Shown here piece by piece: positions 1-8,197 of a stretch of DNA of 64,000 nt. Within the stretch, counting starts at the first letter, position 1. Every line of letters begins with the position of its first letter. The stretch lies in assembly GCF_025837155.1 (NCBI RefSeq), contig NZ_CP107549.1, positions 2,108,001 through 2,172,000 on the forward strand, written 5' to 3'. The position numbers and the translations under genes are program-made. The notes below the pieces were generated by a model that worked only from the letters and a program-made list of their open reading frames with translations, had not been told where the DNA came from and did no database searches. This DNA is from Pseudomonas sp. Z8(2022) (GTDB lineage: Bacteria; Pseudomonadota; Gammaproteobacteria; Pseudomonadales; Pseudomonadaceae).

Positions 1-1114
1 GGCCTATGGCCTTGATCAGCCGCGGCACCAGGTCCTGCCAGTCTGCCAGACCCAATGGGCCTGCTTGTCGAAAGAGTGCTGCCAGGGTCTGGCCGGCGTA
101 CTCTCGCTGTACGTAATACAGGTGCTGGCGCTGCGGCAGTGGGTGCAGTTCGGGGAAATGTCGGCCAGCGACGCGCCGCAGGAACCATTCCTCCTGCAGC
201 AATGCCGGGCCGGCCTGCTCCTCGTCGACACCACTGGCTGGCAGTGTCTTTAGCAGCCAGGGCTGGGCATTGGCGTCACGTACCCGGTAGATCATCGACT
301 GGCGGGATTCGCCGAGCAGTCTTTCGACCTGCCAGCCCTCGAATTCCTGGCCAGTGCGCAGCGGTGGCGGCAGTGGCCAGTACGCCAATTGAGCCAGGGC
401 GTCGGCCAGCGCTGCTTCGGGGAGTTGCTCGACACACACCAGCAGCGCGCTGGCGTTGTCCTGGCTGCCGGCATGGTGCGCCTCGGCCACCAGCGCCTGG
501 CAGATCGCTGAGGCGTCCTGATCCTGTTGCAGCAGCTCGCCGATGCGTTTGTCGCTGAGGCAGGACCAGACGCCGTCACTGACCAGCAGAAAGCGGTCGC
601 CGATCTGCAGCTCGCCGTCGCGGTAGTCCACCACCAGGTGCTGGTCGAGGCCCATGGCGCGCTTGAGTACGTGCTGCATGCCCGGCTGTTCCCAGACATG
701 GTCCTCGGTCAGGCGCAGCAACTGGCCGTCGCGCCACAGGTAGGCGCGGCTGTCGCCGACATGCGCCAGGGTGTAGCGGCGGCCGCGCAGCACCAGGGCG
801 GTGAGGGTGGTCAGCAGCGGCAGGCCACCGCCATTGGCTTGCAACCAGCGGTTATGCGCGACCAGTACACGGTCCAGGCTTTGCTGCACCGGCCAGGTTT
901 CGGGCGTGGAGTAATAATCCAGAGCCAGTGCCTGCAGTGTCGCGCGCGCCGCCAGAGCCCCGTCGGCGCACTGGCTCGCACCATCGGCCAGGCCCAGCAG
1001 GTATCCCTTGCTGGCAGCCAGGGCGGGCGCCGGGGTGACCACGCGCAAGGCATCCTGATTCTCGCTGCGCGGGCCGGTGGCGCTGGTTTCGCCGATGCTC
1101 AGTTGCAGGGCCAT
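1..1114 (-). CDS. PP2C phosphatase fused to a protein kinase-like domain (3' end missing)
   Basis: Reads leftwards off the window edge; about 371 codons are visible and the C-terminus is missing. The N-terminal 240 residues form a PP2C-type Ser/Thr phosphatase: SENQDAL near residue 20, LADGAS near 45, HVGDSRAY near 118, SDGVW near 175 and a DNAS metal-binding motif near 220. After that comes the start of a kinase-like segment (GWQVERLLGES, then YRVRDANAQPWLLKTL with a candidate ATP-binding Lys). The ATG at 1114 is the first start before the PP2C fold. It lies 131 bases downstream of nasA on the same strand. In Pseudomonas a bifunctional kinase/phosphatase gene commonly follows the nitrate transporter, so a role in nitrate-assimilation signalling is inferred only from context. 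Confidence 0.85.
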   Translation of the reverse strand, partial: MALQLSIGETSATGPRSENQDALRVVTPAPALAASKGYLLGLADGASQCADGALAARATLQALALDYYSTPETWPVQQSLDRVLVAHNRWLQANGGGLPLLTTLTALVLRGRRYTLAHVGDSRAYLWRDGQLLRLTEDHVWEQPGMQHVLKRAMGLDQHLVVDYRDGELQIGDRFLLVSDGVWSCLSDKRIGELLQQDQDASAICQALVAEAHHAGSQDNASALLVCVEQLPEAALADALAQLAYWPLPPPLRTGQEFEGWQVERLLGESRQSMIYRVRDANAQPWLLKTLPASGVDEEQAGPALLQEEWFLRRVAGRHFPELHPLPQRQHLYYVQREYAGQTLAALFRQAGPLGLADWQDLVPRLIKAIG

Positions 1115-1245
1115 GATGCGCGTTCCATCGATCGTGGTTTGACCCCATTGTTATGGGGCGTAGGTGGCGCCGTGCTCATCAGGTTTGAAGTTAGAGCACG
1201 GGTGCGCCTGGCGCACCCTGTGACGACGCATCGTCCGCAGTCCGA

Positions 1246-2457
1246 TCACACCCGCGCATCGGTGACCGCGGCGCTGCCCCAGGTGGTGCGCCAGCGCTGC
1301 TTGACGCCGTACAGACCGGCCCAGGCCAGCACGCCGAGACTGGCAAACAGCCACAGGCCGAGCTGGTAGTCACCGCTGTGCTGCTTGATCGCGCCGAGGC
1401 CGGCAGCAAGGAAGAAGCCGCCGATACCTCCGGCCATGCCAATGAGTCCGGTCATCACGCCGATCTCCTTGCGAAAGCGCTGAGGCACCAACTGGAACAC
1501 CGCGCCATTGCCGGCACCCAGGCCGAGCATGGCGGCGACGAACAATGCCAGCGCGGCGCTCGAGCTGGGCAGGTTGAAACCGACCATGGCGATGCACAGC
1601 GAGGCGATGGTGTACATCATCAGCAGCGAGCGGATGCCGCCGATGCGGTCGGCGAGGGCGCCGCCGAGTGGTCGCAGCAGGCTGCCGGCAAAGACGCAGG
1701 CCGCGGTGTAGTAACCGGCGGTGACCGGATTGAGCCCGTACTGGTCGCTGAAATAGCCGGGCAGGGCGCTGGCCAGGCCGATGAAGCCACCGAAAGTGAC
1801 ACTGTAGAAGAACATGAACCACCAACTGTCGCGGTCACCAAGGGCCTTGAGATAGTCGCCGAAAGCCTTGGGTTTGGGGCGCTGCGGCGCGTTCCTGGCC
1901 ACCAGGGCAAAGATCACCAGCGCCGCCAGCAGCGGGATCAGCGCCCAGCCGAACACATTCTGCCAACCGGAGAGCGCAGCCAGTCCGGGCGCGAACAGCG
2001 CCGCCAGCACGGTGCCGGAGTTGCCGGCGCCAGCGATGCCCATGGCTTTGCCCTGGTGCTGCGGCGGGTACCATTGCGAGGCCAGCGGCAGCGCCACGGC
2101 GAAGGCAGCGCCGGCGAAGCCGAGGAACAGGCCGAACAGCAGCGCCTGCTCATAGCTGCCGATACCGATCTGCCAGGCGCTGAACAACGCGATGATTACC
2201 ACCACCTGGCTGAGCAGACCGGCTGTCTTCGGCGACAGGCGGTCGGCAAGAAACCCCATCAAAAGACGCAGCACGGCACCGGCGAGAATCGGTGTGGCCA
2301 CCATCAGACCGCGTTGCTGGGCGTTGAGATCGAGATCGGTGGCGATCTGCACGGCCAGCGGGCCGAGCAGGTACCAGACCATGAAGCTCAGGTCGAAGTA
2401 GAGAAAGGCGGCGAAAAGTGTGGGGGTATGGCCGGCTTTCCAGAAACTTGTATTCAT
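1246..2457 (-). CDS. nasA: MFS nitrate/nitrite transporter, NarK/NasA type
   Basis: 403 residues, the usual length of a 12-helix NarK-type permease of the inner membrane. The nitrate-transporter signatures are visible: a glycine-rich GNSGTVLAALFAPG in the fifth helix region and GAGNGAVFQLVPQRF in the second half, both typical of the nitrate/nitrite porter family. It imports nitrate for assimilation. Upstream is a leader of about 280 nt with a sigma-54 promoter, two ANTAR-type hairpins and a terminator, which points to nitrogen-limitation plus nitrate control. Downstream is the PP2C/kinase gene. The family is clear; preference for nitrate over nitrite is inferred from the assimilatory context. 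Confidence 0.93.
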   Translation of the reverse strand: MNTSFWKAGHTPTLFAAFLYFDLSFMVWYLLGPLAVQIATDLDLNAQQRGLMVATPILAGAVLRLLMGFLADRLSPKTAGLLSQVVVIIALFSAWQIGIGSYEQALLFGLFLGFAGAAFAVALPLASQWYPPQHQGKAMGIAGAGNSGTVLAALFAPGLAALSGWQNVFGWALIPLLAALVIFALVARNAPQRPKPKAFGDYLKALGDRDSWWFMFFYSVTFGGFIGLASALPGYFSDQYGLNPVTAGYYTAACVFAGSLLRPLGGALADRIGGIRSLLMMYTIASLCIAMVGFNLPSSSAALALFVAAMLGLGAGNGAVFQLVPQRFRKEIGVMTGLIGMAGGIGGFFLAAGLGAIKQHSGDYQLGLWLFASLGVLAWAGLYGVKQRWRTTWGSAAVTDARV

Positions 2458-2651
2458 CGATCACCTCATCAACGAGAAGGAGCCCGTCATGGCGCGACAT
2501 ACCGTGGTCGTGGACACGGCTGCCGCACCTGTCGGGAGGCCATGCACCTTGGTGCAGAGCCTTGCGGCCAGGGCCGCAGCAGGTTTGGGCGATTGTGGCG
2601 CCGGCCCTGTGTTGCAAGGCCCGCGTCTGCCCCAGGCGTTGGGACGAGCAC

Positions 2652-2733
2652 AAAAAACGCCGCTTCACACAGGTCATCAAGGCCCGGTGAGGCGACGTCT
2701 TTGTCGTGCGGAAGGTGGCCGCCGTTGGCTACC
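2652..2733 (-). promoter_or_regulatory. nasA leader: two-hairpin ANTAR-type element overlapping an intrinsic terminator
   Basis: On the minus strand hairpin P1 (2714-2733) has arms GGTAGCC and GGCCACC, one mismatched pair and the hexaloop AACGGC. After a 7-nt linker hairpin P2 (2693-2706) has arms CGAC/GTCG and the hexaloop AAAGAC. Both loops have A at position 1 and G at position 4, the known signature of RNAs bound by ANTAR antiterminators such as NasT. P2 shares bases with the 5' arm of a terminator (arms 2687-2698 and 2657-2668, 11 of 12 pairs) followed by six U (2652-2657), so P2 and the terminator exclude each other. Inference: nitrate-dependent antitermination by a NasT protein encoded elsewhere. 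Confidence 0.82.
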
Positions 2734-2748
2734 CGCTGGCGGGGATCA

Positions 2749-2764
2749 AGCAAGTGCCGGGCCA
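2749..2764 (-). promoter_or_regulatory. Sigma-54 promoter of nasA
   Basis: The minus-strand sequence TGGCCCGGCACTTGCT has the invariant GG and GC exactly 10 bases apart and is one base off TGGCACG-N4-TTGCW. Transcription would start near 2738, five bases before hairpin P1 of the leader. NtrC activation is inferred; I did not find a convincing NtrC site. Confidence 0.75.
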
Positions 2765-2769
2765 ATCGC

Positions 2770-3027
2770 TCAAAGGTCCTGATAATGGTCGTTGGGCAAA
2801 ATCAGAGAGCGCAGGGCTGCCGCAAAACGAGGCGTTTGCGTAATGGTTGCACCCCAACTGGGCGACCGTCGACGCTCAGCTGCGCTGAGCGTCGACGGCC
2901 TCGCCTGTACGTGGGTGTCGGAAGAATTAGCAGCGCTGATGGCATGCGTCGGTAGTGGCAGGGTCAGCAGGGCGATTGCCAGCAGATTGCTCAGCAACCC
3001 GGCCTGACGGGCGCGCTGGTAGGTCAT
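2770..3027 (-). CDS. Possible small secreted protein, doubtful ORF
   Basis: An 85-codon ORF with a plausible signal peptide: basic start (TYQRARQ), hydrophobic stretch LLSNLLAIALLTLPLP and a THA cleavage-like site, preceded by a G-rich Shine-Dalgarno-like run. The rest is not recognisable and contains the perfect 15-bp palindrome at 2866-2898, which is odd for a coding region. It ends just before the nasA promoter. It could be a real small exported protein, a decayed gene or a chance ORF. No neighbour suggests a role. Confidence 0.3.
   Translation of the reverse strand: MTYQRARQAGLLSNLLAIALLTLPLPTHAISAANSSDTHVQARPSTLSAAERRRSPSWGATITQTPRFAAALRSLILPNDHYQDL
2866..2898. repeat. Perfect 15-bp inverted repeat with 3-nt loop
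   Basis: Arms CCGTCGACGCTCAGC (2866-2880) and GCTGAGCGTCGACGG (2884-2898) are perfectly complementary around TGC. No U-tract follows on either strand, so it is not a standard terminator. It lies about 100 bases upstream of the nasA sigma-54 promoter, where an activator could bind. Confidence 0.8.
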
Positions 3028-3173
3028 TCTCGTTCCCCCGGTTTTTCTGTTATGAGCTAGGCGTAGCAGACGAAAAGCAATGTGTCACGGAGCTGACAGC
3101 AAAAATGTGCAGATTGGTGCCGCGACGCTCCGGCGACCGCGCTGCTTGCAACTGTCAGGGCGTGCCGGAACAA

Positions 3174-3617
3174 TCAGTCGAGCCGGTTGACCTTGGGGAA
3201 CTTGGCGCTGAAGGCGTCCGGAATCGGCACCACCTTCGACTGACGATAATCGAAGAACACGAAACCGGACTTGGCCATGGCCACCAGAACACCGTCGGCC
3301 GGGCGGGTGATGCGGAAGGTGATGTCGCCGCCACACCTGTTGAAGTCCATCACGCCGACTTCGAACAGCAACTGGTCACGGGCGTGCGCTTCGGCCCGGT
3401 AGGTGGTGGCCAGGTCGCTAACGATGATGCCGGTGCCGCTACCGTCGGTTTCGCGGATACCGAATTCAAAGAGAAAACGTGCGCGCGCCTCGGAAATCAT
3501 CGAGATCATCGAGTCGTTGCCCAGGTGGTTGGCACCATTGATGTCGGTGACACGCACGGTGAGATGGGTGCTGTAGCAATACTGGTCTTCGGGGAACTCG
3601 AGGGTCAGGCGTGCCAT
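3174..3617 (-). CDS. Hotdog-fold thioesterase family protein
   Basis: 147 residues, typical length for a single-hotdog acyl-CoA thioesterase of the 4-hydroxybenzoyl-CoA thioesterase/YbgC type. The N-terminal half has VRVTDINGANHLGNDSM, the position of the family motif where Asp and His/Asn lie near the thioester, followed by the long helix MISEARARFLFEFG. The second half has the expected beta pattern (TTYRAEAHARDQLLFEVGV, ITFRITR, VFFDYRQ). It is probably a cytoplasmic acyl-CoA hydrolase; the substrate cannot be read. It sits between the PL7 gene and nasA on the same strand, with no obvious link to nitrate use. Confidence 0.75.
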   Translation of the reverse strand: MARLTLEFPEDQYCYSTHLTVRVTDINGANHLGNDSMISMISEARARFLFEFGIRETDGSGTGIIVSDLATTYRAEAHARDQLLFEVGVMDFNRCGGDITFRITRPADGVLVAMAKSGFVFFDYRQSKVVPIPDAFSAKFPKVNRLD

Positions 3618-3665
3618 GGTCGGGCTGTCATCGGAGAAAGCGGCGATTGTATGCCGACCTGTACC

Positions 3666-4355
3666 TCAGCGGTGCAGGCTGTTGAGGTGATGGAAGGTGA
3701 CGCGGCCACCTTCGCTGTCCGGCCCGGCGTTGTCCTGGATATAGGCGCCTGCCTTGAAGTACAGATACTGGGTATTCCAGTGACTGCTGAGCTGTCGATA
3801 GTGCGTACCTTTATCGCCCTCGCTGCTGGCCACGGCGACCCCCAGGCGACCACTGGGCGTGACGCGCAGGTCATAGCCGAAGCGTTCGCCAAGCTGAATG
3901 TTGTCGGCCAGCAGGATGTTCTGCACCTCGCTATCGCCAGGACGGGCACGCAGCAGCAGCTCCACACGACCGATGCCGCGGCGATAGTGGTACTGCACCT
4001 TGAGCAGTGGGTCGTTCTGGCTGCCCGGCACGTCAGTGCTGTGGATCTGGCCGATCACCACCTTGTTGCTGCTGGGTACCTGCTCCACTTTCAGGACGGC
4101 ACTGAGATAATTGTCCGAGCTTGCGTGCTGCCAGTTATTCAGGCTGCCGTCGTGCTTGGTTTCGCGCAGCTCGCTACGGGGGTAGCGCGCATCAGCGGTG
4201 GTCGAGCCGGTTACCGGTACCCAGAAGGTCACGCTGCCATCGCTGTTGCGCCGGAAGTAGCGGCTTTCATAACCATCGTTCAGACGCTGGGTGCTGATGG
4301 TGGTGGGAGCCGGTTCGGTTGGGATCGAGAGATTCCAGGTGGTCAGATCTAGCAC
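3666..4355 (-). CDS. Polysaccharide lyase family 7 (alginate lyase-like)
   Basis: 229 residues from the GTG at 4355, chosen because the longer frame opens with TTG and adds residues outside the fold; the family usually begins close to the DLTTWNLSIP motif seen here. PL7 landmarks: YPRSELRE with catalytic-site Arg and Glu, VIGQIH with catalytic Gln and His, and YFKAGAYIQ with the Tyr/Lys pair near the C-terminus. PL7 enzymes cleave alginate by beta-elimination; the QIH form is usually linked to guluronate-containing substrate. No signal peptide is seen, so export is unclear. A PL7 gene beside nasA recurs in Pseudomonas. The start is uncertain. Confidence 0.8.
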   Translation of the reverse strand: MLDLTTWNLSIPTEPAPTTISTQRLNDGYESRYFRRNSDGSVTFWVPVTGSTTADARYPRSELRETKHDGSLNNWQHASSDNYLSAVLKVEQVPSSNKVVIGQIHSTDVPGSQNDPLLKVQYHYRRGIGRVELLLRARPGDSEVQNILLADNIQLGERFGYDLRVTPSGRLGVAVASSEGDKGTHYRQLSSHWNTQYLYFKAGAYIQDNAGPDSEGGRVTFHHLNSLHR

Positions 4356-4453
4356 GGCGTTCTCTGCTTGTCGGTTAAAGGCAAAGATTCGTCCCTGCAA
4401 CAGGCCAGAGGTTCCCCCGCTCCGGCCAGCGGGCCGGAGCGGTTGCCACAGCC

Positions 4454-5245
4454 TCAGGCGGCCGGTCGCTGCTGGCGCTGGTAGAGAAACTCCAGCACGG
4501 CGGTGCGGTAGGCGTGGTAATGCGGGTCATTGGCCAGGGCCAGACGGTCGCGTGGGCGTGGCAGGTCGACGGCGAGGATCTCGCCGACAGTGGCTGCCGG
4601 GCCGTTGGTCATCATCACGATGCGATCGGACAGCAACACGGCCTCATCGACGTCATGGGTGACCATCACCACGGTGCTGCGGGTCTGCCCGACAATGCGC
4701 AGCAACTCGTCCTGCAGGTGCGCGCGGGTCAGGGCGTCGAGGGCACCGAACGGCTCGTCCATCAGCAGCACCTTGGGTTCCATGGCCAGGGCGCGCGCGA
4801 TGCCGACGCGCTGCTTCATGCCGCCGGATATCTCGTTGGGATGCTTGTGCATCGCATGGCTGAGGCCGACCATGCTCAGCGCCTGTTCGCTGCGGGCTTT
4901 GAGCTGCGCCTTGCTTTCGTGCCTGCCGAACACCTTTTCCACGGCCAGGTGGACGTTGCCGAAGCAGGTCATCCACGGTAGCAGGCTATGATTCTGAAAG
5001 ACTACTGCACGCTCGGGCCCTGGGCCGTCGATCTCGCGGCCATTGCAGATCAGTCCGCCTTCGTTGGCCTCGAGCAGGCCGGCGATCAGGTTGAGCACGG
5101 TGGATTTGCCACAACCAGAGTGGCCGATCAGCGCCACGAACTCGCCGCGGGAAATGCTCAGGTTGACGTCGGCCAATGCCTGAAAGCGGCCTTTCCTGGT
5201 GTCGAAATGCTTGCTGACGGCGGTCAGCTCCACGAACTTTTCCAT
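4454..5245 (-). CDS. ABC transporter ATPase, nitrate/sulfonate/taurine family
   Basis: 263 residues from ATG 5245. Shows Walker A GHSGCGKST, Q-loop VVFQNHSLLPW, signature ISGGMKQRVGIARA, Walker B VLLMDEPFGALD and H-loop VTHD, so it should be catalytically complete. The SLLPWMTC stretch and close length match the NrtD/SsuB/TauB ATPases. It is the third gene of a solute-binding/permease/ATPase set read leftwards, with 128 bases after the permease gene. Nitrate or nitrite is the likely substrate because the set shares its control element with nasA. Confidence 0.9.
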   Translation of the reverse strand: MEKFVELTAVSKHFDTRKGRFQALADVNLSISRGEFVALIGHSGCGKSTVLNLIAGLLEANEGGLICNGREIDGPGPERAVVFQNHSLLPWMTCFGNVHLAVEKVFGRHESKAQLKARSEQALSMVGLSHAMHKHPNEISGGMKQRVGIARALAMEPKVLLMDEPFGALDALTRAHLQDELLRIVGQTRSTVVMVTHDVDEAVLLSDRIVMMTNGPAATVGEILAVDLPRPRDRLALANDPHYHAYRTAVLEFLYQRQQRPAA

Positions 5246-5373
5246 CGAAATTCTCCAGTTCTCTTTCGTCGCGGCCCGGATACTCCCGTGGAGCCTGGTC
5301 ACGACGACACGAATTTTTCATCAGGCGATCTGTTTAAAAACAAATATATGGAGCATGTTCTTGTACTGATTTA

Positions 5374-6225
5374 TCAGCTTGAGTAGTCGAAGCGCCTGGC
5401 GATCAGCAGCAGCGCCTGCTCCAGTGCCAGGCCGACCAATCCGACGATGATGATGGCGATGAGAATGTGCTCGACGTTGAGGTTGTTCCATTCGTCCCAC
5501 ACCCAGAAGCCCAGACCGATGCCGCCGGTGAGCATCTCCGCAGCAACGATCACCAGCCAGGCCACGCCGATGGCCAAGCGGATGCCGGTCATCAGGTGTG
5601 GCAGCACGGCGGGAAAGAGGATGCGCGTCAACACCTTGAACTCCGAGAGCTTGAGCACCCGGGCCACATTCAGATAATCCTGCGGCACGCTGGCCACGCC
5701 GGCTGCGGTATTGAGAATGATCGGCCAGATCGAGCTGATGAAAATCACCCAGATCGAAGCCGGGCCGGCGGCCTCGAACACCAGCAGGCCGATGGGCAGC
5801 CAGGCCAACGGTGAGACAGGGCGCAGCAGACTGATGACCGGTGCCAGCATGCCGGCCAGGAAGGCGAAACGGCCGATGGCGAATCCCAGCGGAATGCCCA
5901 CCAGCGCAGCGAGGCCGAAGCCAACGCCAACCCGGCCGAGCGAGTTGAGGATGTTCCAGCCTATGCCCATGTCATTGGGGCCGTTGTCGTAGAACGGATC
6001 GCTGAACAGCACCAGCGCGGCCTGCCAAGTGCTCAGCGGTCCGGGCAGGCCTTCGCTGTAGCGTGACAGTAGCGACCAGAAGCCGATGAAGGCGAGGATG
6101 CCGAGCGCCGGTGCGATGCCGGCTTTGAGCAGGTTGCCCATGATGCTGATGCTGGGCAGCAGAGCGCGAACCGAGGTGCGTGGCTTGTGGGCTTGCGGCA
6201 AGGGTGTTTTCAGGGGCGCATTCAT
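5374..6225 (-). CDS. ABC transporter permease, nitrate type (NrtB-like)
   Basis: 283 residues from ATG 6225, with about six hydrophobic segments. The BPD_transp_1 hallmark loop is visible as a Gly-rich segment where the permease docks on the ATPase (VGVGFGLAALVGIPLGFAIG, then FPAVLPHLMTGIRLAIGVAWLVIVAAEM). The GPNDMGIGWNILNSLGRV stretch resembles nitrate-specific permeases of the NrtB/CmpB branch. It forms the membrane channel with the flanking solute-binding protein and ATPase genes; the binding-protein gene ends 14 bases upstream. Residues before M26 of the long frame are proline-rich and lie in the spacer, so the internal ATG with a GGAGG-like site was chosen. Confidence 0.88.
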   Translation of the reverse strand: MNAPLKTPLPQAHKPRTSVRALLPSISIMGNLLKAGIAPALGILAFIGFWSLLSRYSEGLPGPLSTWQAALVLFSDPFYDNGPNDMGIGWNILNSLGRVGVGFGLAALVGIPLGFAIGRFAFLAGMLAPVISLLRPVSPLAWLPIGLLVFEAAGPASIWVIFISSIWPIILNTAAGVASVPQDYLNVARVLKLSEFKVLTRILFPAVLPHLMTGIRLAIGVAWLVIVAAEMLTGGIGLGFWVWDEWNNLNVEHILIAIIIVGLVGLALEQALLLIARRFDYSS

Positions 6226-6238
6226 GTCGACCTCCTTA

Positions 6239-7522
6239 TCAGGCTTTGATGGCGAAGGAGTCGGCGTAGGCGGTCGGATCACTGCCGTCCCATACCACAC
6301 CGTCGATCAGGGTACTGCGTCGCAGCGAGCCGCTCGGTACGGTGAGCCCCAGGGCTCCTGCCGCCTCGGCGTACAGCGCGGTCTGGTTGACCTGGGTGGC
6401 CACCGCGGCGTAGTCCGGATGGTCCTTGAGCAGACCCCAGCGCTTGAACTGGGTGAGGAACCACATGCCGTCGGAGTGATAGGGGAAGTTGACGCTGCCG
6501 TCCTTGCAGAAGGCCATGGCGTGCTCGTCCTGCCAGCTGTTGCCGAGGCCGTCCTCGTAGCGGGCGAGGAAGCGTGGCTCGATCACCTGCACGGGGGCGT
6601 TGACGTAGGCTTTGCCGGCGATCAGCCTGGCCGTGCTCTTGCGGTTCTCGTCGCTGGCCTCGATGAAGCGGCTGGCGTCGAGAATGGCCATGATCAGAGC
6701 TCGGGCAGCGTTGGGATATTGCTCGACAAAGGCGCGGGGGGTGCCGAGCACCTTCTCCGGGTGATCCGGCCAGATCTGCTGGGTAGTAGTGGCGGTAAAG
6801 CCGATCTTGTCGAAGATCGCCCGCGCGCCCCACGGCTCACCGACGCAGAAGCCGTCCATGTTGCCGACACGCATGTTGGCGACCATCTGCGGCGGTGGCA
6901 CAACGATGGTCTTCACATCGCTCATGGGGTTGATGCCCAGGCTGCCGAGCCAGTAATACAGCCACATGGCGTGGGTGCCGGTGGGGAAGGTCTGGGCGAA
7001 GGTCAGCGGTCTGCCGCCTTTCTTCACGTGCTCGGCCAGTTGCGCGCCGTTGCTGACGCCGGCTTCGCGCAGCTGTTTGGACAGAGTGATGGCCTGGCCA
7101 TTCTGGTTAATCCCCATCAGCACCGCCATGTCCTTCTGTGGGCCGGCCAGACCAAGCTGAGCGCCGTACATCATGCCGTAAAGCACATGGGCGGCATCCA
7201 GTTCGCCGGTGTTGAGCTTGTCGCGCACACCTGCCCAGGAGGCCTCCTTGCTCGGCGTGATGCTCAGGCCGTATTTCTCGCCAAAGCCCTGAGTCGCCGC
7301 GACCACCACCGACGCGCAGTCGGTCAGGGGGATGAACCCCACTTTCAGCGCGGCCTTTTCCGGCGCGTCGGACCCGGCAGCCCAGGCTGCGCTGCGCAGC
7401 GATGCGGGGGCAGAGAGGCCGAGTGCGGCGACGCCGCCTACGGCCCCGGCCAGGGCAATGGATTGCTTCAGAAAGTTGCGGCGGCTGGTATCCGAGGGCT
7501 TGTTCGAATCACGATCGGTCAT
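6239..7522 (-). CDS. Tat-exported nitrate ABC transporter solute-binding protein (NrtA-like)
   Basis: 427 residues from ATG 7522. The N-terminus has a Tat signal with the twin-arginine SRRNFLK followed by a hydrophobic stretch and an AWAAG cleavage region, so it is exported folded. The body has NrtA/CmpA family traits: VGFIPLTDCASVVVAATQGFGEKYGL at the start, the middle GTHAMWLYYWLGSLGINP and the acidic GEPWGARAIF. The family binds nitrate, nitrite or bicarbonate. It is the first gene of the transporter operon and follows a sigma-54 promoter and an ANTAR-type leader. The longer upstream reading frame crosses that leader and was rejected. Confidence 0.9.
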   Translation of the reverse strand: MTDRDSNKPSDTSRRNFLKQSIALAGAVGGVAALGLSAPASLRSAAWAAGSDAPEKAALKVGFIPLTDCASVVVAATQGFGEKYGLSITPSKEASWAGVRDKLNTGELDAAHVLYGMMYGAQLGLAGPQKDMAVLMGINQNGQAITLSKQLREAGVSNGAQLAEHVKKGGRPLTFAQTFPTGTHAMWLYYWLGSLGINPMSDVKTIVVPPPQMVANMRVGNMDGFCVGEPWGARAIFDKIGFTATTTQQIWPDHPEKVLGTPRAFVEQYPNAARALIMAILDASRFIEASDENRKSTARLIAGKAYVNAPVQVIEPRFLARYEDGLGNSWQDEHAMAFCKDGSVNFPYHSDGMWFLTQFKRWGLLKDHPDYAAVATQVNQTALYAEAAGALGLTVPSGSLRRSTLIDGVVWDGSDPTAYADSFAIKA

Positions 7523-7548
7523 GGATCTAATCCTTGTCAGGCGCATAA

Positions 7549-7638
7549 ACAAAAACGGCGTACGCCAGGCCACCTCGGTAAGAGATGGTGACCTGACGGA
7601 CGCCGTTGTCCGTGATCCTCGGCCCGCCGCCGTTGGCG
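7549..7638 (-). promoter_or_regulatory. nrt leader: two-hairpin ANTAR-type element overlapping an intrinsic terminator
   Basis: On the minus strand P1 (7625-7638) has arms CGCC/GGCG around the hexaloop AACGGC. P2 (7596-7613) has arms ACGGAC/GTCCGT around the identical loop AACGGC, again A1 and G4. P2 overlaps the 5' arm (7587-7607) of a long terminator whose 3' arm is 7554-7574, followed by U-rich sequence. Same architecture as the nasA leader, 27 bases before the solute-binding-protein start. Antitermination by a NasT-type ANTAR protein is inferred. Confidence 0.82.
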
Positions 7639-7665
7639 TGCTACGCAGGATGCTGACAGGGACAT

Positions 7666-7681
7666 AGCAAGGGACTTGCCA
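7666..7681 (-). promoter_or_regulatory. Sigma-54 promoter of the nitrate ABC operon
   Basis: Minus-strand TGGCAAGTCCCTTGCT has GG-N10-GC spacing and matches TGGCACG-N4-TTGCW except at one base. The start point would be near 7655, about 17 bases before hairpin P1. This agrees with the nasA promoter layout. Confidence 0.78.
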
Positions 7682-7882
7682 GCTTGCTCCCGGGGACACA
7701 CAAGGGTGGTTCAACCCGCTTTTCTAGCTATGCCTATGTTTTTAAATCAACAGTTTGCGGTTATTTGATGAGATCGCCTGGAGAATTTATGGCCTCGCGC
7801 AACGCGATCAAACTGGTTTGCTGCTGAGCCAATGCCGTGCATGGGAGCGCTTGGTTGAGCGTTTTTGGTTCGTGTTGCCGGC

Positions 7883-8197
7883 TCAGGATGCCGGCTGCAC
7901 CTGGGCTTCTTCGACATAATCGCGCAGCCAGCGCAGCACTTCGACGGCCTCCCAGCGAGCCGGATCGAACAGCGCGTAAGCCAATCCCTGATAGCCGACC
8001 ACATCCAGCTGCCGGTGATAACCAGCACGCTGCAGCAGCGCTTCGATCTCGGCGAAGCAGGTGTTGAAATGCTGACGGTTAAAGGGCGTGCGGTTCTCGG
8101 TAACGATGCCTTCGAGCAGCAACTCCTCGACCATCTCACGAACACGCTCCAGCGGCATGCGGTTCACTCGGTGTTTCAGCTGCAGTACGTCCAGCAT
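7883..8197 (-). CDS. Conserved-looking hypothetical protein, 104 aa
   Basis: Start chosen at the internal ATG 8197, which has a GGAG site nine bases upstream; the longer frame runs into the intergenic region. The protein is soluble, mixed helical and acidic, with RVREMVEELLLEGIVTENRTPFNRQHFNTCFAEIEALL in the first half (pieces around residues 15-52) and a C-terminal helix EVLRWLRDYVEEAQ. No family recognised. It lies upstream of the nitrate ABC operon on the same strand, but 360 bases and a separate promoter lie between, so it is probably an independent unit. Confidence 0.6.
   Translation of the reverse strand: MLDVLQLKHRVNRMPLERVREMVEELLLEGIVTENRTPFNRQHFNTCFAEIEALLQRAGYHRQLDVVGYQGLAYALFDPARWEAVEVLRWLRDYVEEAQVQPAS

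Noticed and set aside
852..1148. ORF on the minus strand overlapping the PP2C N-terminus in another frame
   Set aside because: The PP2C frame carries all phosphatase motifs; this is a shadow frame.
2543..2556. Palindrome TGCACC-TT-GGTGCA in the nasA leader as an NtrC site
   Set aside because: The NtrC consensus needs longer spacing between the half-sites, and this lies downstream of the sigma-54 promoter, inside the transcript.
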